A DNA stretch of 64,000 bases from Azospirillum endophyticum. GTDB taxonomy: Bacteria > Pseudomonadota > Alphaproteobacteria > Azospirillales > Azospirillaceae. The stretch lies in NCBI RefSeq assembly GCF_016595245.1, contig NZ_JAENHM010000063.1:62001-126000 (forward strand), read 5' to 3'. This document shows positions 57,656 through 64,000 of this stretch, one piece after another. A program made the position numbers and the translations under genes. The notes below the pieces were generated by a model that did not search any database, was not told the origin of the DNA, and saw only the letters and a list, made by a program, of their open reading frames with translations. How positions within the stretch are numbered: position 1 is the stretch's first letter; each line of letters starts with the position of its first letter.

Positions 57656-58666
57656 GTGACATTCTCTTCGAATGACTCATCGCCCATCAATCAAAGAGAG
57701 CTTCGAAACGCCTTCGGCATGTTCCCGACCGGGGTTACGGTCGTCACCGTGCTTGACGAAGAGGGCAATCCCCGTGGGATCACGGCGAATTCCTTCACAT
57801 CCGTTTCGCTCGATCCTCCGCTGGTCCTTGTCTGTATCGGAAATCGGTCGTTCAGTTTTCCGATCTTCTGCAGCGCCCCGTCCTTCGCCGTGAATCTGCT
57901 GCACGAGGGACAAGCCGATGTCTCCGGCCTTTTCGCCTCCCGTTCGCCCGAGAAATTCCAGTCCACCGGGTTCGGCCCGAAACACACCGGCGCGCCGGTC
58001 CTGGCCGATTGCCTCACCTGGTTCGATTGCACGGTGCACGACCGCGTGATCGCCGGCGACCATCTGGTTCTCATCGGCCGCGTGCAGGCCTTCGGCCCCA
58101 GCGCGACGGCAGGCGGGACGGCAAGCCGGGCAGCGCCGCTCGGCTTCTGCCGGGGCCGGTACGCGACGGTGCGCGAAGCGCAGGACGCCGGAGCCGAGGC
58201 GCCGCACGGCATGCAGGTCGGCTACCTCGTCGAAGCGGATGACGGCATCCTGCTGCAATCCGACGGAGCGGGCGGCTGGCGTCTGCCAAGCGGCCGCAGC
58301 CGCAAGGCCGAACGGGCGCTGGCTCTGGCCGATGGGGGCACGCTGCCGCTGCGGCCGGACGACAGCTTCCTTTATTCGGTCTTCGACGTCGCCGGGCAGG
58401 ACGCCGGCTGTCTGGTCTATCGCACCCGCCTCGCGGCCGATGCGGCCACCACGACCCTGCCGCCGGGCCTCCGCATCTTCGCGCTCGACGCCCTACCCTT
58501 CGAGGCGATGCCGATGCGCGAGACCCGGGCGATGCTGCGCCGCTATGTCCGGGAACGGCAGGCGGACCGCTTCGGCATCTACATCGACTCAAGCGACGGC
58601 GGGCGGCTGGCGATGGTCGACGGCCGGCCCTCCCCCTGGCCCGGCGCCTTCGCCGAACACGGCTGA
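57656..58666 (+). CDS. Flavin reductase with C-terminal Nudix-like domain (TgnA-like)
   Basis: A 336-residue protein with a GTG start and GGAAGGGAGG upstream. Residues ~1-170 are a flavin reductase: 'LRNAFGMFPTGVTVVTVLDE', 'GITANSFTSVSLDPPLVLVC', 'SFAVNLLHEGQADVSGLFAS', 'APLGFCRGRY'. Residues ~185-336 look like a Nudix-type fold ('ILLQSDGAGGWRLPSGRSRK', 'CLVYRTRLA') but lack the GX5EX7REUXEE box, so this part probably binds a ligand. It would reduce FMN for the LLM monooxygenase at 60262, like TgnA in trigonelline degradation. First gene of the operon. Confidence 0.85.
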   Translation: MTFSSNDSSPINQRELRNAFGMFPTGVTVVTVLDEEGNPRGITANSFTSVSLDPPLVLVCIGNRSFSFPIFCSAPSFAVNLLHEGQADVSGLFASRSPEKFQSTGFGPKHTGAPVLADCLTWFDCTVHDRVIAGDHLVLIGRVQAFGPSATAGGTASRAAPLGFCRGRYATVREAQDAGAEAPHGMQVGYLVEADDGILLQSDGAGGWRLPSGRSRKAERALALADGGTLPLRPDDSFLYSVFDVAGQDAGCLVYRTRLAADAATTTLPPGLRIFALDALPFEAMPMRETRAMLRRYVRERQADRFGIYIDSSDGGRLAMVDGRPSPWPGAFAEHG

Positions 58667-58704
58667 TCTCCCTCGCCGCCCCTCCACAAAAATACGAGAC
58701 CGCG

Positions 58705-60216
58705 ATGCACACCACCTGCAGGTCGCTCGAAGGCACCCGCCGCGCCCTCTATATCGGCGGACGGTTCGTGGAACCGAAAAGCGGCCGCTACATCCCGAGC
58801 TACGACCCCGCCACCGCCGAGCCCTGGTACGAGCTGGCCGACGCCGGTGCCGAGGACGTCGACGCCGCCGTCGCCGCGGCGCGGGCCGCCTTCGCCGATC
58901 CGGCCTGGCGGCGGATGACCCAGAGCGACCGCGGCAAGCTGGTGCGCCGTCTGGCCGAGCTGATCCTCGCCAACGCCGAGGAACTGGCGCTGATGGAGAC
59001 CCGCGACAACGGCAAGCTGATCAAGGAGATGCGCGCCCAGATGCGCGCCATCCCCGACAGCTACGTCTATTTCGCCGGAATGGCCGACAAGCTGCAGGGC
59101 GACACCATTCCGGTCAACAAGCTGGACATGCTGAACTTCAACCTGCGCGAACCGCTGGGCGTCGTCGGCATGATCACGCCGTGGAACTCGCCGCTGATGC
59201 TGCTGACCGGCACGCTGGCGCCCTGCCTCGCCATCGGCAACACGGTGGTGATCAAGCCGTCGGAACACGCCACCGCCTCCACCCTGGCGCTCGCCGAGCT
59301 GGTCACCGAGGCCGGTTTCCCGAACGGCGTCGTCAATGTGGTGACCGGCGGCGGCGCCACCGCCGGCGAGGCGCTGACCCGCCATCCCGGCATCGCCAAG
59401 ATCGTCTTCACCGGCAGCACCCAGACCGGCAGCCGCATCGCCGCCAATGCCGCCGCCAACCTCGTGCCCTGCCAGATGGAGCTGGGCGGCAAGTCGCCCC
59501 ACGTGGTGTTCGGCGACGTCGACATCGAGCGGGCGGTGAACGGCGTGGTCGCCGGGGTCTTCGCCGCAGCCGGGCAGACCTGCGTCGCCGGGTCGCGCTG
59601 CTTCGTCGAGGCCGCCATCTACGACCGCTTCGTCGAGGCCTTGGTCGCCCGCACCGGGCGCATCACCGTCAACCACCCGATGGAGGAGACCACCGACATC
59701 GGCCCGCTCGCCCTGTCGGCCCAGCTCGCCAAGGTCGAGGGCTATGTCGCCTCGGGCCTGCGCGACGGCGCCCGGCTGGCCGCCGGCGGCCGGCGGCCCC
59801 AGGCGGCGGGGCTGGAGAAGGGCTGGTACTTCGAGCCGACGGTGCTGGCCGATGCGCGCAACGACATGGACTTCATGCAGGACGAGATCTTCGGCCCGGT
59901 GGTCGGCGTGGTACCCTTCGCCTCGGAAGACGAGATGATCGCCATGGCGAACGACACCCGCTACGGCCTGGCGTCGGGCATCTGGACCGGCGACATCGAC
60001 CGCGCCATGCGCTTCGCCACCCGGATCGACGCCGGCACCGTCTGGATCAACACCTACCGCGCCGCCGCCTACATGTCGTCGAACGGCGGCTTCAAGCAGA
60101 GCGGCTACGGCCGGCGCGGCGGCTTCGACGTGATGCGCGAGTTCTCGCGGTCGAAGAACGTCGTCATCGACTATTCCGGCGCCATGCAGGACCCCTTCGT
60201 CATCCGGCTGCGCTGA
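58705..60216 (+). CDS. NAD(P)+-dependent aldehyde dehydrogenase (TgnC-like)
   Basis: A 503-residue ALDH. 'GVVGMITPWNSPLMLLTGTL' and 'CQMELGGKSPHVVFGDVDIE' (base Glu) precede 'GVFAAAGQTCVAGSRCFVEA' (nucleophile Cys), and 'QDEIFGPVVGVVPFASEDEM' is the late motif. The long N-terminus and 'GGFKQSGYGRRGGFDVMREF' end fit broad-range betaine-aldehyde/hydroxymuconic-type enzymes. In trigonelline breakdown TgnC oxidises the ring-opened aldehyde; the same place in the order of genes suggests it here. It lies 38 bp after the flavin reductase gene. Confidence 0.85.
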   Translation: MHTTCRSLEGTRRALYIGGRFVEPKSGRYIPSYDPATAEPWYELADAGAEDVDAAVAAARAAFADPAWRRMTQSDRGKLVRRLAELILANAEELALMETRDNGKLIKEMRAQMRAIPDSYVYFAGMADKLQGDTIPVNKLDMLNFNLREPLGVVGMITPWNSPLMLLTGTLAPCLAIGNTVVIKPSEHATASTLALAELVTEAGFPNGVVNVVTGGGATAGEALTRHPGIAKIVFTGSTQTGSRIAANAAANLVPCQMELGGKSPHVVFGDVDIERAVNGVVAGVFAAAGQTCVAGSRCFVEAAIYDRFVEALVARTGRITVNHPMEETTDIGPLALSAQLAKVEGYVASGLRDGARLAAGGRRPQAAGLEKGWYFEPTVLADARNDMDFMQDEIFGPVVGVVPFASEDEMIAMANDTRYGLASGIWTGDIDRAMRFATRIDAGTVWINTYRAAAYMSSNGGFKQSGYGRRGGFDVMREFSRSKNVVIDYSGAMQDPFVIRLR

Positions 60217-60261
60217 TCCGCCCCGACCGGGCTTCGCCTCCCCCGAGAAAAGGACAAGGAC

Positions 60262-61377
60262 ATGAAGTTCGCCGTCGCGCTTTCCATGGAGCGCTTCTCA
60301 CCGGACACGCCGATGAGCGACGTGACCAGCACCATGCTGGAACTGGTGAAGATGGCCGACCAGGGCGGTTTCGAGACCCTGTGGACCGCCGAGCACCACA
60401 CGATCGAGTGCACGATCTCCCCCAACCCCTTCACCATCCTGACCTGGCTCGGCCAGCACACCGAGCGCATCCGGCTCGGCACCGCCACCCTCGTCGCCCC
60501 CTACTGGAGCCCGATCCGGCTGGCCGGCGAAGCGGCGCTCTGCGACCACCTGACCGGCGGCCGGCTGGAGTTCGGCATCGCCCGCGGCGCCTACCAGTAC
60601 GAGTTCGACCGCATGGCCGGCGGCATGCCCCAGCAGGAGGGCGTCGCCTACATGAAGGAACTGGTGCCAGCGGTGCAGAAGCTGTGGGCCGGCGACTACG
60701 CCCATGACGGCCATTACTGGAAGTTCCCGCTGGCGACCTCGGTGCCCAAGCCGTTGCAGGCGCCGCACCCGCGCATCTGGGTGGCGGCCCGCGACCCCGG
60801 CACCTTCGACTGGGCCGTCGGCATCGGCGCCAGCATCCTGTCGACGCCGCTGGCCGCCCCGGCGGCCGAGATCGCCGTGCTGGGCGAGAAGTTCCGCAAG
60901 GCGGTGGCCGACCATCCGGAAATGCCGCGCCCGCGCTTCATGATGCAGCGCCGCACCTGCTGCTACGAGCGGCCGGAAGAGGCCGAGCTGGCGGTGCGGC
61001 ACAGCATCGACTACGGACGCAGCTTCGAGAACCTGTTCCAGAACATCGGCACGGTGACCAACGGCTTCCCGACCGCGGTGTCCTACGAGAGCGTCGCCGG
61101 CCGCGACAACTACAAGCCGGAAAACGTCCTGAAGAACCTGATGTTCGGCACGCCGGATCAGGTGATCGAAAAGCTGCTGGACTACGAGGCGGCCGGCGTC
61201 GACCAGTTCTCGCTCGGCCTCTCCTTCAACCTGCCGGTCGAGCTCCAGCGCAAGACGCTCGACCTGTTCGCCCGCGAGGTGCTGCCGGTCTTCGCCGCGC
61301 GCGAGCGCGACCGCCGGCACGAGGAGGAGCGCCGTCTTGCCGCAGCGCCGTCTCGCATGGCCGCGGCGGGGCGCTGA
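60262..61377 (+). CDS. Luciferase-like flavin-dependent monooxygenase (TgnB-like)
   Basis: A 371-residue LLM-class monooxygenase: 'LVKMADQGGFETLWTAEHHT', 'IRLGTATLVAPYWSPIRLAG', 'LCDHLTGGRLEFGIARGAYQ' (GR-xxGxxRG flavin-phosphate motif), 'PHPRIWVAARDPGTFDWAVG'. It needs FMNH2, presumably from the protein at 57656. TgnB opens the pyridinium ring of trigonelline with O2; I suggest an analogous N-heterocycle or betaine ring opening. It has no close similarity in its motif details to the LLM at 29254 beyond the family core. AAAGGACAAGG precedes the ATG. Confidence 0.85.
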   Translation: MKFAVALSMERFSPDTPMSDVTSTMLELVKMADQGGFETLWTAEHHTIECTISPNPFTILTWLGQHTERIRLGTATLVAPYWSPIRLAGEAALCDHLTGGRLEFGIARGAYQYEFDRMAGGMPQQEGVAYMKELVPAVQKLWAGDYAHDGHYWKFPLATSVPKPLQAPHPRIWVAARDPGTFDWAVGIGASILSTPLAAPAAEIAVLGEKFRKAVADHPEMPRPRFMMQRRTCCYERPEEAELAVRHSIDYGRSFENLFQNIGTVTNGFPTAVSYESVAGRDNYKPENVLKNLMFGTPDQVIEKLLDYEAAGVDQFSLGLSFNLPVELQRKTLDLFAREVLPVFAARERDRRHEEERRLAAAPSRMAAAGR

Positions 61378-61379
61378 CC

Positions 61380-62207
61380 ATGGCCGACTCCCGTCACTTC
61401 ACGGTCGGGCCGGTGACGCTGAACTACCGGCTCGACGGCCGGGGACCGGAGCCGCTGGTCTGCATCCACGGCGTCGGCTCCTACCTGGAGGCCTGGAGCG
61501 GCGTGGCGGAGCGGCTCGCCGACCGCTTCACCATCCTGACCTTCGACCTGCGCGGCCATGGCGGCTCCACCCGGATCAAAGGCCGCTACGAGATCGACGA
61601 TTTCGTCGGCGAGACGCTGGCGCTGGCCGACCATGTCGGTTTCGGCCGCTTCAACCTGGCTGGATTCTCGCTGGGCGGGCTGATCGCCCAGCGCCTGACC
61701 CTGACCCATCCGGAACGCGTCAAGCGGCTGGTTCTGCTGTCCACCGTCGCCGGCCGCAATCCGGAGGAGCGTCGGCGGGTGCTCGACCGTCTGGCGGCCC
61801 TGCAGGCCGGGCAGCCCGGCTCGCACTACGACGCCTCGCTGTCGCGCTGGCTGACCGAGGGCTTCCAGGAACGGAACCCGGAGCTGATCCAGGGCTTGCG
61901 CGAACGCAACGCCGGGAACGACCCCGCCTGCTATGCCGCCGCCTACCGCGTCCTGGCGGAAACCGATTTCGGCGGCTTCCTCGACCAGATCCGCTGCCCG
62001 ACCCTGATCGCGACCGGGGAGGAGGACATCGGCTCCAACCCGCGCATGGCGCGCACCATGCACGACAGCATCCCCGGTTCGGAGCTGCACATCCTGCCCG
62101 GCCTGCGCCATTCGATCCTGATCGAGGCGCCGGACGCGGTGGCGAGGCTGATGGGGCGCTTCCTGACGCCCGCCGACCACCCCAAGGAGACCGCAAGCCA
62201 TGGATGA
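61380..62207 (+). CDS. Alpha/beta hydrolase (TgnD-like)
   Basis: A 275-residue hydrolase. 'PLVCIHGVGSYLEAWSGVAE' (oxyanion loop), nucleophile Ser97 in 'FNLAGFSLGGLIAQ', acid in 'LIATGEEDIGSN' and base His in 'LPGLRHSILIEAP'. This group includes lactonases and the hydrolases that cleave acylaminomethylene-succinates (pyridine-ring catabolism), the TgnD step. It starts 2 bp after the monooxygenase stop and overlaps the next gene by 8 bp. Confidence 0.85.
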   Translation: MADSRHFTVGPVTLNYRLDGRGPEPLVCIHGVGSYLEAWSGVAERLADRFTILTFDLRGHGGSTRIKGRYEIDDFVGETLALADHVGFGRFNLAGFSLGGLIAQRLTLTHPERVKRLVLLSTVAGRNPEERRRVLDRLAALQAGQPGSHYDASLSRWLTEGFQERNPELIQGLRERNAGNDPACYAAAYRVLAETDFGGFLDQIRCPTLIATGEEDIGSNPRMARTMHDSIPGSELHILPGLRHSILIEAPDAVARLMGRFLTPADHPKETASHG

Positions 62208-62598
62208 ACCCCTGCAACGGGCGGGCGAACGCGTCCGGCGCGACGTGCTCGGCGACGCCTATGTCGACCATGCGATGGCGGCGGCCGACGACTTCTCCCG
62301 GCCCTTCCAGCAGATGGTCAACGAATATTGCTGGGGGCAGTGCTGGGCCGACGACGCGCTCGACCGCCGCCAGCGCAGCCTGCTCAACCTCGGCATGATC
62401 GCGGCGCTGGGCCGCATGCACGAGTTCGAGCTGCACCTGCGCGGCGCCATCCGCAACGGCCTCTCCGACGCCGAGCTGCAGGCGGCGCTGATCCAGATCG
62501 CGGTCTATTGCGGCATTCCCGCCGGCGTCGAGTGCTTCCGCATCGCCCGCAAAATCCGCCAGGAAATCTCCGAAGACGGCACGGGAGGCACGCCATGA
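62200..62598 (+). CDS. Carboxymuconolactone decarboxylase-family protein
   Basis: A 132-residue CMD/AhpD-fold protein: 'RRQRSLLNLGMIAALGRMHE', 'FELHLRGAIRNGLSDAELQA', 'ALIQIAVYCGIPAGVECFRI'. It matches gamma-CMD proteins (E and H in place) and lacks the CxxC of AhpD peroxidases. It probably decarboxylates or isomerises a lactone-like intermediate. Overlaps at both ends tie it tightly into the operon; no counterpart is known in the Acinetobacter trigonelline cluster. Confidence 0.85.
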   Translation: MDEPLQRAGERVRRDVLGDAYVDHAMAAADDFSRPFQQMVNEYCWGQCWADDALDRRQRSLLNLGMIAALGRMHEFELHLRGAIRNGLSDAELQAALIQIAVYCGIPAGVECFRIARKIRQEISEDGTGGTP

Positions 62599-62909
62599 TC
62601 GTCGAGGAACGCATCTACCGCATCCGCTCGGGCAAGCTGCGCGACTATCTGGCGCTGGTGCAGAGCGAAGGGCTGGCGATCCAGCAGCCAATCCTCGGCA
62701 ACCTGATCGGCTATTTCGTCAGCGAGATCGGCCCGCTCAACCATGTCGTCCACATGTGGGGCTATGCCGATTTCGAGGACCGCACCGCCCGCCGCCAGCA
62801 GCTCTCCGAGGATCCGCGCTGGCAGGCCTTCATCCCGAAGCTGGCGGCGCTGATCGAGACGGCGGAAAACCGCATCCTGCTGCCGACTGCCTTCTCGCCC
62901 CTGAAATAA
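62595..62909 (+). CDS. NIPSNAP-family small protein
   Basis: A 104-residue dimeric alpha/beta-barrel-type protein: 'MIVEERIYRIRSGKLRDYLA', 'IGYFVSEIGPLNHVVHMWGY', 'RRQQLSEDPRWQAFIPKLAA', the exact NIPSNAP pattern. Bacterial NIPSNAP genes often lie among catabolic enzymes, but the reaction is unknown. ATGA overlap with the preceding gene. It closes the enzymatic part of the operon. Confidence 0.85.
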   Translation: MIVEERIYRIRSGKLRDYLALVQSEGLAIQQPILGNLIGYFVSEIGPLNHVVHMWGYADFEDRTARRQQLSEDPRWQAFIPKLAALIETAENRILLPTAFSPLK

Positions 62910-62980
62910 CGGAACCCCGGCGTCATGCTCCGGTTCGTAGGAACGATAGGGCCGCTTTTCCTTTGTTTCGCTGGAAGACA

Positions 62981-63000
62981 GGAAGACAAGCAAGTCTTCC
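62981..63000 (+). promoter_or_regulatory. Hairpin/operator in the AT-richer gap before the ABC gene
   Basis: GGAAGAC, AAGCAA, GTCTTCC: perfect 7+7 inverted repeat, with an extra GGAAGACA copy directly upstream. It could end the catabolic operon or bind a regulator of the transporter. Confidence 0.45.
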
Positions 63001-63066
63001 TAATGGGCACAAGTAAAAATCTTGAAGACAGGGAAAGCCCACCGAACACAACGATGGGAGACGGTT

Positions 63067-64000
63067 GTGACAGAACGACTGAGGGTAGAGAATCTCTATA
63101 AAGTTTTCTCCAAATCTCCCGATCCGGCTCTGCGGATGTTGGCCGCAGGTGCAAAAAAATCTGAAGTTCTGGCAAAAACCGGAATGGTTGTAGGGTTGAA
63201 CGACGTTTCACTGTCGGTGCCGAGCGGCGCCATCTATATGGTGATGGGGCTGTCGGGATCGGGAAAGTCCACCCTGGCCCGCTGCATCAACCGGCTGAAC
63301 GAACCGAGCGCCGGCCGCATCCTGCTGGATGGCCGCGACATCGTCGCCGCCGGCGAGGCGGAACTCCGCGACATCCGCCGCAAGCGCATCTCCATGGTGT
63401 TCCAGCATTTCGCCCTGCTGCCCAACCGCACCGTCGCCGAGAACACCGAATTCGGCCTGAAGCTCCAGGGGGTCTCCCCCCAGGCCCGGCGGCGCCGGGC
63501 GGAAGAGGTGCTGTCGATCGTCGGGCTGGCGCGCTGGGGCAACCACTACCCCCACGAGCTGAGCGGTGGCATGCGCCAGCGGGTCGGTCTCGCCCGCGCG
63601 CTCGCCACCGATGCCGACGTGCTGATCATGGACGAGGCGTTCAGCGCGCTCGACCCGCTGATCCGCACCGAGATGCAGGACGAGCTGCTGCGCCTCCAGC
63701 GCACGCTGAAGAAGACCATCCTGTTCATCACCCACGATTTCCAGGAGGCGCTGAAGCTCGGCACGCGGATCGCCATCATGGCCGACGGCGAACTGGTCCG
63801 CGAAGGCACGCCCCAGTCGATCGTGCTGGAGCCGGGCAGCGACTACGTCGCCGCCTTCACCCGCGAGGTCGACCGCTCGCGCCTGTTCGACGCCCGCTGG
63901 GCGATGACCCCGGTGCAGCCCGTCCCGCTGGCCGCCGGCCTGTGCCTCGCCGAGACGGCCGACGGCGGCGGGCTGGTGCTCGACGACGGCGGCCATGTCG
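63067..64000 (+). CDS. Quaternary-amine (betaine/proline-type) ABC transporter ATPase, partial at 3' end
   Basis: The frame is open from a GTG at 63067 (GGGAG upstream) to the window end, 311 codons. The N-terminus 'ERLRVENLYKVFSKSPDPAL' and 'KKSEVLAKTGMVVGLNDVSL' is the ProV/OpuAA-specific extension before 'MGLSGSGKSTLARCINRLNE' (Walker A). Then 'MVFQHFALLPNRTVAENTEF', 'HELSGGMRQRVGLARALATD' (signature), 'VLIMDEAFSALDPL' and 'LFITHDFQEALKLGTRIAIM' follow; a CBS domain is expected beyond residue ~265. It imports betaines, choline or carnitine. It follows the flavin-dependent operon, suggesting the substrate is a betaine. Confidence 0.9.
   Translation, partial: MTERLRVENLYKVFSKSPDPALRMLAAGAKKSEVLAKTGMVVGLNDVSLSVPSGAIYMVMGLSGSGKSTLARCINRLNEPSAGRILLDGRDIVAAGEAELRDIRRKRISMVFQHFALLPNRTVAENTEFGLKLQGVSPQARRRRAEEVLSIVGLARWGNHYPHELSGGMRQRVGLARALATDADVLIMDEAFSALDPLIRTEMQDELLRLQRTLKKTILFITHDFQEALKLGTRIAIMADGELVREGTPQSIVLEPGSDYVAAFTREVDRSRLFDARWAMTPVQPVPLAAGLCLAETADGGGLVLDDGGHV

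Overview
The window is GC-rich DNA from an alphaproteobacterium. Gene content, long GC-biased shadow frames and the GlgX / response regulator / MalQ neighbourhood suggest an Azospirillum-like, plant-associated member of the Rhodospirillales. This is inferred from the look of the sequence, not from a search. There are about 57 protein genes (two cut by the window edges), one tRNA, three decayed gene remnants, and no rRNA, CRISPR array or intact insertion sequence.

Layout. 1-4.05 kb is housekeeping: the end of glgX, an orphan receiver protein, malQ and tRNA-Gln(CUG). 4.2-18.9 kb is an accessory block just downstream of the tRNA, bracketed by two inverted IS3-family transposase remnants. It holds a MATE pump, two tandem AraC regulators, three alpha/beta hydrolases, an MFS exporter, small exported proteins, a LysR regulator and two oxidoreductases. 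Two near-identical palindromes suggest the LysR protein controls both halves. 19-38.4 kb holds a large catabolic block (MFS importer, DUF1302 outer-membrane protein, flavin reductase, RibBA paralogue, two acyl-CoA ligases, two crotonases, a luciferase-like monooxygenase, a creatininase-family hydrolase), flanked by Lrp and AraC regulators and an AaeAB-like aromatic-acid efflux operon. 38.5-40.7 kb is a small SDR/NTF2 operon divergent from a LysR gene.

40.8-54.3 kb is a complete ectoine/5-hydroxyectoine import and catabolic region: doeD, doeC and doeX on the minus strand; enuR, ehuA, ehuC, ehuD, eutA, eutB, eutC, doeA (eutD), doeB (eutE) and ehuB on the plus strand. Ectoines would be imported, hydrolysed and deacetylated to diaminobutyrate, transaminated and oxidised to aspartate. 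The doeX and ehuA promoters share the same -35/-10 hexamers and lie by related repeats that EnuR may bind.

54.4-57.3 kb is an arsenic operon (arsR, LMW-PTP-type arsC, acr3, arsH) with the fossil tail of a second, glutaredoxin-type arsC. 57.6-64 kb is a flavin-dependent catabolic operon (flavin reductase with a Nudix-like tail, aldehyde dehydrogenase, luciferase-like monooxygenase, alpha/beta hydrolase, carboxymuconolactone decarboxylase-like protein, NIPSNAP) followed by a betaine-type ABC ATPase. It resembles the trigonelline (N-methylnicotinate betaine) pathway logic, and is one of two flavin-centred systems here, with the 22-34 kb block, that look least described.
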